The translations under genes and the position numbers were made by a program. From assembly GCA_963601185.1 (NCBI GenBank), contig CAVCEE010000007.1, positions 59,798 to 123,797 of the forward strand: 64,000 bases of DNA, given 5' to 3'. Numbering within the stretch: the first letter of the stretch is position 1; each line of letters begins with the position of its first letter. The notes under the pieces were generated by a model that was not told the DNA's origin, ran no database searches, and was given only the letters and a program-made list of their open reading frames with translations. This document shows positions 27,708 through 34,377 of this stretch, piece by piece. This DNA is from Limisoma sp963601185. Lineage in GTDB: Bacteria; Bacteroidota; Bacteroidia; Bacteroidales; Muribaculaceae.

Positions 27708-27778
27708 GGTTAATGTGTTTTGGTTGTCATTTGCGAATATACTCACAATTACTGAATTTTGCAAGAGGGGGGAGATGC

Positions 27779-29053
27779 CTATTCGCCCAAAAGCCAGTTG
27801 ACAGCATTGACGCAGTTTATTTTTATGCCGTCAGTCTCTATCGTCTTTTCGTCGCCTTTGCCCATGATGAGTGTTAGGTTTGTGCATCCGGTCTTTTTGC
27901 AGCCGTTGACAAGTCCTCTTATTTCTCGGTTGTAGAGTTTTGCCGTGGGGCTTGAAAAGTCATAGGTGACTTGTATGAGTTCTTCGGTGTTGCTCCGGTC
28001 GGTAACTGCAAAGTCCACTTCAAATGATTTAGGCACTCTAATGTAATGGATATCCTTCTGCAACGGCATTGTGCGTCGGCGCAGTTCTATGGCAACTGCA
28101 TTTTCCAGCCGCCAGCCCATTGATGATGTTGATAGGGCATCGTTGTGCCCAGAGATAAAAGCGTTGTCGATGGCGTAGCACTTCCTGGTTTTGCGGCGTT
28201 CGGCGCTTTTGAACGACAATTTGCTGATAATATCGACGAGAAAGGCATTGTTGAGATAGGAAATGTAACTGTTTGCCGTGTGGACAGAACTGAGTTGGAA
28301 CTCTTTGGCAATGCCTGTAGCCGACACTTCCTGACAAAAGTTGTCGAGGATGCCGTTCGCCATCTGCCGCAGAGTCTCGCGGTGCCGCACTTTGTAGCGT
28401 GTGCAGATGTCCTTGCTTACCACCGCCTCAAGCAGCAAGTTGGCATATTGGCGGCTGTCGGATGAACAGACGGTTTCGGGAAAGCCTCCGTTCTGAAGGT
28501 ATTCGTCTAGTGCACGCATACGCAGTGCGATAGCCTCCGTGGTGTAGTGCATTAGGTCGACGGCCTTTGCGTTGCAGTATTCTTTGAAAGAGAACGGATA
28601 CAGCACGATTTGCTTGTAGCGGCCGGTGAGGTGGGTTGTGAGTTCACCGCTGAGCAGGTTTGCGTTGCTGCCGGTTACAACGAGTCGCATGCCTTGCCGG
28701 AGCAGACGGTTTACGAAAAGCGGCCAGCCCTCGATGTTCTGTATCTCGTCGAGTAGAAGATGCGAGAATTTGCCATAGATTCGGTACAGAGTTTCGAGGA
28801 CGGAATCGAGGTCTTCCTTCTTTAGATCTACCAGATTTTCGTCGTCAAAGTTTATATAGGCGTAATTGATGCCTGATTCGGCAAGAACTTTTTGGCATAG
28901 TGTTGACTTGCCGCTGCGCCTCACACCGATGACCACTTGCGCCAGTTTGCTGTTTAGGTCGATTTGCTGTTCTTCTTTTCGGCTGACCAAGGAGGAGTAG
29001 TCAACGCCCTCCAATTCGGCTCTTTGGTTGGATAAAATTCTTAGTAAATCCAT
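27779..29053 (-). CDS. AAA ATPase with DUF4143 domain (locus A)
   Basis: A 424-residue protein: Walker A GVRRSGKST (43-51), Walker B HLLLDEIQN near 100, sensor VVTGSNANLL, and a C-terminal DUF4143-type domain with a nuclease-like core (about 340-400: EVDFAVTDR...LIQVTYD). This family is highly multiplied in Bacteroidales, and its role is unknown. Its promoter lies at 29074-29104, and directly behind that sits a tandem array of three 33-bp units. Two other members of the family lie within 7 kb (33742 and 34378), and each has its own array. Confidence 0.88.
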   Translation of the reverse strand: MDLLRILSNQRAELEGVDYSSLVSRKEEQQIDLNSKLAQVVIGVRRSGKSTLCQKVLAESGINYAYINFDDENLVDLKKEDLDSVLETLYRIYGKFSHLLLDEIQNIEGWPLFVNRLLRQGMRLVVTGSNANLLSGELTTHLTGRYKQIVLYPFSFKEYCNAKAVDLMHYTTEAIALRMRALDEYLQNGGFPETVCSSDSRQYANLLLEAVVSKDICTRYKVRHRETLRQMANGILDNFCQEVSATGIAKEFQLSSVHTANSYISYLNNAFLVDIISKLSFKSAERRKTRKCYAIDNAFISGHNDALSTSSMGWRLENAVAIELRRRTMPLQKDIHYIRVPKSFEVDFAVTDRSNTEELIQVTYDFSSPTAKLYNREIRGLVNGCKKTGCTNLTLIMGKGDEKTIETDGIKINCVNAVNWLLGE

Positions 29054-29073
29054 AGCGTTTTTCTTTCTTTTTG

Positions 29074-29104
29074 CAAAGATATTGTATTTGTGCTGAAAAA
29101 CAAA
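29074..29104 (-). promoter_or_regulatory. Promoter of ATPase A
   Basis: On the minus strand, TTTG (29104-29101), 19 bp, TATCTTTG (29081-29074). This is a near-perfect consensus, 20 bases before the start codon and 13 bp downstream of the repeat array. Confidence 0.8.
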
Positions 29105-29117
29105 TGTTTAGGTTGAT

Positions 29118-29216
29118 AAACTGCATAAAATGGAAAGTTTTGGGTAGTTCAAACTGCACAAAATGGAAGGTTTTTGGGTGTGCAAACTGCACAAAATGGA
29201 AAGTTTTCGGGTGGGA
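29118..29216 (-). repeat. Tandem array of three 33-bp units upstream of ATPase A
   Basis: Units 29118-29150, 29151-29183 and 29184-29216, each starting AAACTGCAyAAAATGGAARG on the plus strand. The first 24 or so bases are conserved and the last 8 or 9 vary. Being 33 bp, the array keeps one frame open and would encode an 11-residue repeat (PKTFHFVQF...). Confidence 0.92.
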
Positions 29217-29222
29217 GGGCAT

Positions 29223-29252
29223 GAAAAAAGCGGGCGCTGGGGCGTCCGCTTT
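29223..29252 (-). terminator. nagB: Terminator of nagB
   Basis: Minus strand: AGCGGACGC / GCGCCCGCT stem, CCCA loop, six T. It lies 22 bases after the nagB stop and separates it from the repeat array. Confidence 0.85.
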
Positions 29253-29273
29253 TGTGTTTTGTTGATTGTCGGA

Positions 29274-30086
29274 TTACTTCAACAGGGTTGAAGGATCGAG
29301 GTGCTGGCTCTCGATATCCTTGAAGTAGCGGTAGGTTGCCACTTTGAGTTCCATTGTGGCCGGTTCGTCGGCAACGATGATGGCCTTCTGGTGGAGTTGG
29401 AGTGCAGAGATGGTCCACATCTGCGACACTGCGCCTTCCACGCCGTGCTGCAGGGCACGTGCCTTGTTGTAGCCGTTCACGATGATGAGCACGCTCTTGG
29501 CGGCCATCACTGTGCCTACGCCTACTGTGAGGGCAGTTGACGGAACTTTGTTGATGTCGCCGTCGAAGAAGCGCGAGTTGGCAATCTTGGTGTCGAGGGT
29601 GAGGGTCTTCTGGCGTGTGCGCGAGGTGAGCGAAGAGCCCGGCTCGTTGAATGCGATATGTCCGTCAGGACCTACGCCACCGAGGAAGAGGTCGATGCCT
29701 CCATAACTTGCGATTTTCTCCTCGTAGCGGCGGCATTCAGCCTCGAGGTCGTCGGCGTTGCCGTTGAGGATGTTCACGTTTTCTTTCTTTATGTTGATGT
29801 GGCTGAAGAAGTTGTTCCACATGAATGAGTGGTAGCTTTCAGGGTGCTCTTCAGGGAGACCGCAGTATTCGTCCATATTGAAGGTTACAACGTGCTCAAA
29901 CGACACCTTGCCAGCCTTGTTCAGTTCAATCAGTTGGCGGTACATGCCGAGAGGAGAACTGCCTGTGGGGCATCCAAGCACGAAAGGCTTCTCTGCCGTT
30001 GGGTTTGCTTCATTGATACGCGATGCAACATATTTTGCTGCCCATTCAGATACTTTACCGTAATTTGGCTCGATAATTAAACGCAT
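29274..30086 (-). CDS. nagB: Glucosamine-6-phosphate deaminase
   Basis: The start at 30086 gives a 270-residue protein (MRLIIEPNYGKV), the usual NagB length; the upstream in-frame extension is not family-like. The catalytic residues align with E. coli numbering: Asp72 (FNMDEY), Asp141 and His143 (GPDGH), Glu148 (FNEPG). It converts glucosamine 6-phosphate to fructose 6-phosphate and ammonia in the cytoplasm. It is divergent from the NagB-like/LmbE fusion at 30289. Confidence 0.95.
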   Translation of the reverse strand: MRLIIEPNYGKVSEWAAKYVASRINEANPTAEKPFVLGCPTGSSPLGMYRQLIELNKAGKVSFEHVVTFNMDEYCGLPEEHPESYHSFMWNNFFSHINIKKENVNILNGNADDLEAECRRYEEKIASYGGIDLFLGGVGPDGHIAFNEPGSSLTSRTRQKTLTLDTKIANSRFFDGDINKVPSTALTVGVGTVMAAKSVLIIVNGYNKARALQHGVEGAVSQMWTISALQLHQKAIIVADEPATMELKVATYRYFKDIESQHLDPSTLLK

Positions 30087-30120
30087 AATGTATGTATTTA
30101 TGTTAGAAATTTTTCTGTGA

Positions 30121-30128
30121 CAAAAGTA
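30121..30128 (-). promoter_or_regulatory. -7 box of nagB
   Basis: TACTTTTG on the minus strand, 34 bases before the ATG. The -33 region is weak. Confidence 0.5.
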
Positions 30129-30233
30129 GCGATTATTTTTGAAATCCCGGAGATTGTCACTATTTTTGTGAACCGATACAATCAACATAAACCAAAAAAT
30201 AAGTCATTAAAAGTTAATTGTTGTCAAAGATGA

Positions 30234-30263
30234 TTGTTTTCCTTGCGAGAACATATAACTTTG
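30234..30263 (+). promoter_or_regulatory. Promoter of the NagB-like/LmbE fusion gene
   Basis: TTG (30234-30236), 19 bp, TAACTTTG (30256-30263), 25 bases before the ATG at 30289. Confidence 0.72.
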
Positions 30264-30288
30264 CAACAACCGAAAAAAGGTTCTGACA

Positions 30289-32274
30289 ATGAAAACTAAT
30301 TTAAGTTCCCAAATTAAACTCGACCTCATTCCAAAGAGGTACTATGCACCGGAAAACAAGATAGAATATGCATCTTTGTGCCGGGAGGAGAAAGTGTTTA
30401 CCCAGATAGCAGAAACGACCGACGGTGGCGTCAATGTGATTGCCGACGACGTTGTTGAAACGATAAAGAAGAACACCGATCAAAAGGGCAAATGTGTGAT
30501 TGCCCTCGGTTCTGGCAACAGTGTGCTCCCAGTTTATGCGGAACTGATCAAACGTTACGAAAACAAGGAAGTTGATTTTGCCGATGTCGTTGTGTTCAAC
30601 CTGTTTGAGTTCTATCAGGCAGAGGAAGGCGCAGTATCGACGCTCGACCGCCTTCATAAGGTGTTCCTCGACAAGGTAAACATCAAAGCAGAAAATATCC
30701 ATTCATTCGACCAGAATGCAGACAAGGCCGACCTCTACGAAAGTTGCCGCGCCTATGAGGCTGAAATCGACGCATGCGGAGGTCTTGACCTCGTGATTTG
30801 CGAAATTGGCGTTTCTGGCAGTTTGGCGTTCAACGCTCCAGGGTCGCAACTCTCGTCGCCGTGCCGTATGACGCTCATCGACAGTGCAGTGCGCCGCAGC
30901 GTTTCGAGCGCCTATGCCCTCGAAGTTGCGCCGACCACGGCAATCACCCTCGGCATCAGCAACATCCTCAATGCAAAGAAGGTGCTCGTTATGTCATGGG
31001 GCGAAAACCAAGCCAAGACAGTGAAGTCAGTTGTGGAGGACAAACAGTCGGAAGCCGTTCCGGCATCGTTCCTGCAAATGCACCGCAACGCCAAGGTGGT
31101 CATCGACCTTTCAGCAGCAGAGAGCCTTACACGTATCTGCCATCCGTGGCTCGTAACGTCGTGCGAATGGAACAACAAGATGATTCGCCGCGCCATCGCA
31201 TGGCTCTGCGAGCAGACCGGCAAGCCAATCCTTAAACTCACGAGTAGCGACTACAACGAGTACGGCTTGAACGAGTTGGCAGCGCAGTTTGGCTCGGCTT
31301 ATGAGGTGAACATCAAGGTGTTTAACGACATCCAGCACACTATCACCGGTTGGCCAGGCGGCAAGCCAAACGCCGACGACACCGACCGTCCGGAGCGTGC
31401 AAATCCATATCCAAAGCGTGTGATTGTGTTCAGTCCGCACCCTGACGACGATGTTATCTCGATGGGTGGCACGCTGAAACGCCTTGTAGACCAGAAGCAC
31501 GATGTGCACGTGGCTTACGAGACGTCGGGCAACATTGCCGTAGGCGATGAGGATATGTTCCGCTACATCCTCGTGATGGACCAAATCAAGAAAGAATTCG
31601 GACTCGATTCCGACCTTTATAACCAGAAATCGAAAGAAATCAAGGAATTCCTGTCGACTAAGCACGACGGCGACGTCGACTCTGCCGACTTGCGCTTCCT
31701 CAAAGGTCGCATCCGCCGTGCTGAGGCAAAGACTGCCTGCAACTGGATGGGTGTGAAGCCTGAGAACGTGCACCATCTCGACCTTCCGTTCTACGAGACT
31801 GGAACAATCAAGAAGGGCGACCTTTCGGAGCGCGACGTGAAGATTGTCAAGGACTTGATTTTGTCGGTTAAGCCTCACCAGATTTTCGTGGCAGGCGACC
31901 TTGCCGACCCTCACGGCACTCACCGTGTGTGCACCGATGCTGTGCTTGCAGCCATCGATGAGCTCCTCGACGAGGGTGCAGAGTTTATGAACGACTGCCG
32001 CATCTGGATGTATCGCGGCGCATGGGCAGAGTGGGAAATCGACCACATCGAGATGGCTGTGCCGATGAGCCCGGAACAACTGCGCTTCAAGCGTAACACC
32101 ATCCTCAAGCACCAGTCGCAGATGGAGAACGCTCCGTTCCTTGGCGACGACGACCGCTTGTTCTGGCAACGCGCTGAAGACCGCAACCGTGCCACTGCTC
32201 AACTCTACAGCAGTCTTGGCCTGGCATCCTATGAGGCAATGGAGGCATTCGTGGAATACCATCCAATTAGATAG
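30289..32274 (+). CDS. NagB-like pseudoenzyme domain fused to PIG-L/LmbE deacetylase
   Basis: A 661-residue fusion. Residues about 35-290 are NagB-like but have lost every catalytic residue found in true NagB. FNMDEY has become FNLFEF (103-108), and GPDGHIAFNE has become GVSGSLAFNA (174-183), so Asp72, Asp141, His143 and Glu148 are replaced by Phe, Ser, Ser and Ala. Residues about 375-660 form a PIG-L/LmbE deacetylase with an intact zinc site: HPDDD (384-388) and HGTH (542-545). A de-N-acetylase acting on an amino-sugar substrate is expected, with the front domain perhaps serving as a sugar-phosphate sensor. It is often annotated simply as NagB, which would be misleading. Confidence 0.88.
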   Translation: MKTNLSSQIKLDLIPKRYYAPENKIEYASLCREEKVFTQIAETTDGGVNVIADDVVETIKKNTDQKGKCVIALGSGNSVLPVYAELIKRYENKEVDFADVVVFNLFEFYQAEEGAVSTLDRLHKVFLDKVNIKAENIHSFDQNADKADLYESCRAYEAEIDACGGLDLVICEIGVSGSLAFNAPGSQLSSPCRMTLIDSAVRRSVSSAYALEVAPTTAITLGISNILNAKKVLVMSWGENQAKTVKSVVEDKQSEAVPASFLQMHRNAKVVIDLSAAESLTRICHPWLVTSCEWNNKMIRRAIAWLCEQTGKPILKLTSSDYNEYGLNELAAQFGSAYEVNIKVFNDIQHTITGWPGGKPNADDTDRPERANPYPKRVIVFSPHPDDDVISMGGTLKRLVDQKHDVHVAYETSGNIAVGDEDMFRYILVMDQIKKEFGLDSDLYNQKSKEIKEFLSTKHDGDVDSADLRFLKGRIRRAEAKTACNWMGVKPENVHHLDLPFYETGTIKKGDLSERDVKIVKDLILSVKPHQIFVAGDLADPHGTHRVCTDAVLAAIDELLDEGAEFMNDCRIWMYRGAWAEWEIDHIEMAVPMSPEQLRFKRNTILKHQSQMENAPFLGDDDRLFWQRAEDRNRATAQLYSSLGLASYEAMEAFVEYHPIR

Positions 32275-32281
32275 AAATAAA

Positions 32282-32313
32282 TTTGTTACAACACAATAAT
32301 TGTTTTATCTTTG
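32282..32313 (+). promoter_or_regulatory. Orphan promoter for a candidate small RNA
   Basis: TTTG (32282-32285), 20 bp, TATCTTTG (32306-32313), a full consensus match. The next gene downstream on this strand is more than 1.9 kb away, and a terminator follows within 60 bases. Confidence 0.7.
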
Positions 32314-32317
32314 CGTT

Positions 32318-32405
32318 ATTGTTATAGAAAGCAACAACAACAACAAATAAGTGAATCATAGGTTAAGGAATCCGGCAGATCGAGAGATTAGCCGGATTTT
32401 GTTTT
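32318..32405 (+). ncRNA. Candidate small RNA of about 88 nt
   Basis: A transcript from the promoter at 32282-32313 to the terminator at 32369-32405 would be about 88 nt, with a CAACAACAACAAC-rich unpaired 5' half. It holds no convincing ORF and faces the 3' end of the convergent ATPase B. Inferred from promoter and terminator only. Confidence 0.5.
32369..32405 (+). terminator. Terminator of the candidate small RNA
   Basis: AATCCGGC / GCCGGATT stem (32369-32376 with 32391-32398), followed by a T-rich run. It may also end read-through from the fusion gene. Confidence 0.75.
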
Positions 32406-32449
32406 ATGTAGGGCAACTCGCATTTGTGGAATAATCTCCATTCCTTATT

Positions 32450-33742
32450 CTAATCTTTTAAGCATGCAAGCGGTATGACCTTTACTCCGTCTTGGCGTGT
32501 GTAAGCCATATATCCACCAGTTATGACAATCATCAAGTCGGGTTCGCGCAACGGCACCTGCTTTTCTGTTTCATTATGCACTTGAATGAGCCGTTTTATC
32601 TCCAAAAGGTGTTTTGCACCCTCTTCGATTTCGCGACCGCCAAGCTTGCATTCAATGAGAGCGTAGCGTCCGTCGTCAAGATGAAGTACCAGGTCGGCTT
32701 CCAGTCCATAGCGGTCACGGTAATAAGACAAATGGTTGCCAAAGCCTGGGGTGTAAGCCCGAAGGTCTCTCGCACACATCTGTTCAAAGATGAATCCAAA
32801 GGTCTTGAGTTGGGTTTCCAAAGCTTCAGCGTTTACGCCTAATGCAGCCACAGCGATTGATGGATCAGAAAAGCCTCTCTTCGGCATGCTGCGGATTGCT
32901 GTTTTACTCCGTATGGCAGGACACCAAGCGTCAATGTCTTTGATTACAAATAACTTTTCTAAGGCACTGATATAATCATCAAGGGTGTCGGAAGATATGC
33001 TTATGTCTCCAGAGGCTGCAACGTCTGCAAGAATGTTTGTTTTTTTTGCTATAGTGCTAATATTACGAGCGTATGAACGTAATATTTGCCGTGCTATTTT
33101 AGGATTCCTTTGTCTTTTGTCAATTGATGAGATATCTATTCCGCATACTGAATTGACATAGTCGTTTGCTACGAGCATACTCGCTTTTTCAGACATTTGA
33201 AGTGTTACCGGCCAACCTCCACGGCAAGCGACTCTGATAAGTTCTGGAATCTTTAACTTGCTAGTGATTCCGTCAATGTCACGATTAGGGTCATCAAAAA
33301 GTTCTTTTAAGGATATCTCACCAGAAGAATCTTTAGATTCCCACAAACTCATTGGATGCATATTCATTCGAGATATGCGCCCTATCCCAGTATGGCAAAT
33401 TTTATCTTGGTCAACCGTGTTGCTCCCGGTTAAGATGTATTGTCCTGGCTCTCCTCCTGAATTATCAACAGCAACGCGTACAGCATCCCAAAGTTTCGGA
33501 GCATCTTGCCACTCATCTATCAAACGAGGCTGTTTGCCTTTTAGCAATAAAGATGGCATGGTTTCGGCTGTGGTGAGTTTCTCATCTCTACTGTCGGGGT
33601 CTTGTAATTTTAGCACACTCTGTGCCTGTTGTTGAGCCGTTGTAGTTTTTCCTGTCCACTTTGGTCCTTCAATAAGCACAGCACCAAAGGCTTCAAGCCT
33701 TTCCTTTAATACGATGTCCGCGATTCTTGGCAGGTATTCCAT
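32450..33742 (-). CDS. AAA ATPase with DUF4143 domain (locus B)
   Basis: The start at 33742 (MEYLPRIADIVLKERLEAFG) is typical for the family and lies just after a promoter; an upstream ATG would run into the promoter. The 430-residue protein has Walker A GPKWTGKTT (26-34), Walker B RLIDEWQD, ILTGSNTV, and a C-terminal nuclease-like fold with EADLVLHLDDGRYALIECKLG. It belongs to a different subgroup of the DUF4143 ATPases from loci A and C. It is divergent from locus C, and the two share a 635-bp spacer holding both repeat arrays. Confidence 0.88.
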   Translation of the reverse strand: MEYLPRIADIVLKERLEAFGAVLIEGPKWTGKTTTAQQQAQSVLKLQDPDSRDEKLTTAETMPSLLLKGKQPRLIDEWQDAPKLWDAVRVAVDNSGGEPGQYILTGSNTVDQDKICHTGIGRISRMNMHPMSLWESKDSSGEISLKELFDDPNRDIDGITSKLKIPELIRVACRGGWPVTLQMSEKASMLVANDYVNSVCGIDISSIDKRQRNPKIARQILRSYARNISTIAKKTNILADVAASGDISISSDTLDDYISALEKLFVIKDIDAWCPAIRSKTAIRSMPKRGFSDPSIAVAALGVNAEALETQLKTFGFIFEQMCARDLRAYTPGFGNHLSYYRDRYGLEADLVLHLDDGRYALIECKLGGREIEEGAKHLLEIKRLIQVHNETEKQVPLREPDLMIVITGGYMAYTRQDGVKVIPLACLKD

Positions 33743-33761
33743 ATTGTTATATTTTATGATG

Positions 33762-33793
33762 CAAAAGTACTGATATTTCTTTAAATACGTCAA
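33762..33793 (-). promoter_or_regulatory. Promoter of ATPase B
   Basis: On the minus strand, TTG (33793-33791), 21 bp, TACTTTTG (33769-33762), 20 bases before the start codon. The repeat array begins 5 bp behind the -33 box. Confidence 0.72.
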
Positions 33794-33798
33794 TATGC

Positions 33799-33880
33799 TC
33801 GGTGTTTTTGTGGCGATTTGTTCGGTGTTTTTGTGACGATTTGTTCGGTGTTTTTGTGACGATTTGTTCGGTGTTTTTGA
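33799..33880 (-). repeat. Tandem array of 23-bp units upstream of ATPase B
   Basis: Copies start at 33799, 33822, 33845 and 33868 with exact 23-bp spacing. The plus-strand unit begins TCGGTGTTTTTGTGACGATT. Copies 2 and 3 are identical, copy 1 has one base change inside the unit, and copy 4 is partial. Confidence 0.92.
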
Positions 33881-34020
33881 GATTGCGCCCTGTAAGCGGC
33901 GCTACTCACACCGTCAGAGCCTTAGTTGATGCAGGCGACCTCCGCTACGGGGTGCAAGATGCGAGTTGTCAGTCAGCCCTCGGCTTAAGGGGTTGTCGAT
34001 ACGTCGCACCTATGGCGCGT
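33881..34020 (+). repeat. Dispersed palindromic element, copy 4 (degenerate)
   Basis: GATTGCGCCCTGTAAGCGGC and the following CACACCGTCAGAGC match 14568-14601 closely. The later part (CAGCCCTCGGCTTAAGGGG, CGTCGCACCTATGGCGCG) is a decayed version of the palindrome and end seen in copies 2 and 3. It abuts the 23-bp array. Confidence 0.65.
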
Positions 34021-34250
34021 TCAGCCACGTTGTCTGTTGCTTAGGCACGCCCTCACTTCTGTGGTCTGTCTCTGGGTTGCTCTTCTGCGACTGCTTGGGT
34101 AAAAGTAACGAGCGACCACCTGAACCAGTTAGCCCATCCCTTTGGGAAGGCGCAGTCATATTGCATCTGCGATTTAATGTCGCAGATCTGACTATTCCAA
34201 AAATTTCTCATGCATTGGCAATTCGACTTAAGATAAATTTCGGTGATTTA

Positions 34251-34282
34251 TTTGGTGATAATCGCGGATAGGTGTAAATTTG
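34251..34282 (+). promoter_or_regulatory. Promoter of ATPase C, formed partly by the first repeat copy
   Basis: TTTG (34251-34254), 20 bp, TAAATTTG (34275-34282). The -7 box sits where the other copies of the 33-bp unit read CAAATTCG or similar, so two base differences in copy 1 create it. The start near 34287 places copies 2 to 4 in the transcribed leader. Confidence 0.65.
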
Positions 34283-34377
34283 TGTAGATAATAATCGCGG
34301 ATAGGTGCAAATTCGGGATGGAATTAATCGTGGATAGGTGCAGATTCGCCAAAAAGTTAATCGCGGATAGGTGCATT
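34259..34377 (+). repeat. Tandem array of four 33-bp units ending at the ATPase C start codon
   Basis: Units start at 34259, 34292, 34325 and 34358 (exact 33-bp spacing), each with TAATCGCGGATAGGTGCAAA or a near match. The fourth runs into the ATG at 34378. Frame is kept: from 34288 an open frame (IIADRCKF...LIVDRCRF...LIADRCI) leads directly into the ATPase. Confidence 0.92.

Larger units (their letters stand above)
33743..34377. other. Divergent spacer between ATPases B and C with two tandem arrays
   Basis: It contains, in order, the promoter of B (33762-33793), the 23-bp array (33799-33880), a degenerate dispersed element (33881-34020), about 230 bp with nothing recognised, the promoter of C (34251-34282) and the 33-bp array of C (34259-34377). 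Open frames here are repeat translations. Confidence 0.7.

Noticed and set aside
29001..29222. 73-residue frame across array A that overlaps the ATPase start
   Set aside because: The best promoter lies inside it, so it would not be transcribed in full, and the frame stays open only because the units are 33 bp. Kept as a remark under array A, not as a gene.
30289..31160. Fusion protein as a working second NagB
   Set aside because: All four catalytic positions are substituted when aligned to the intact NagB next to it.
34259..34377. Arrays A to C as minimal CRISPR arrays
   Set aside because: Units are in direct tandem with spacers of 9 bp or less, there are only 3 or 4 copies, they lie in promoters, and no cas gene is present.
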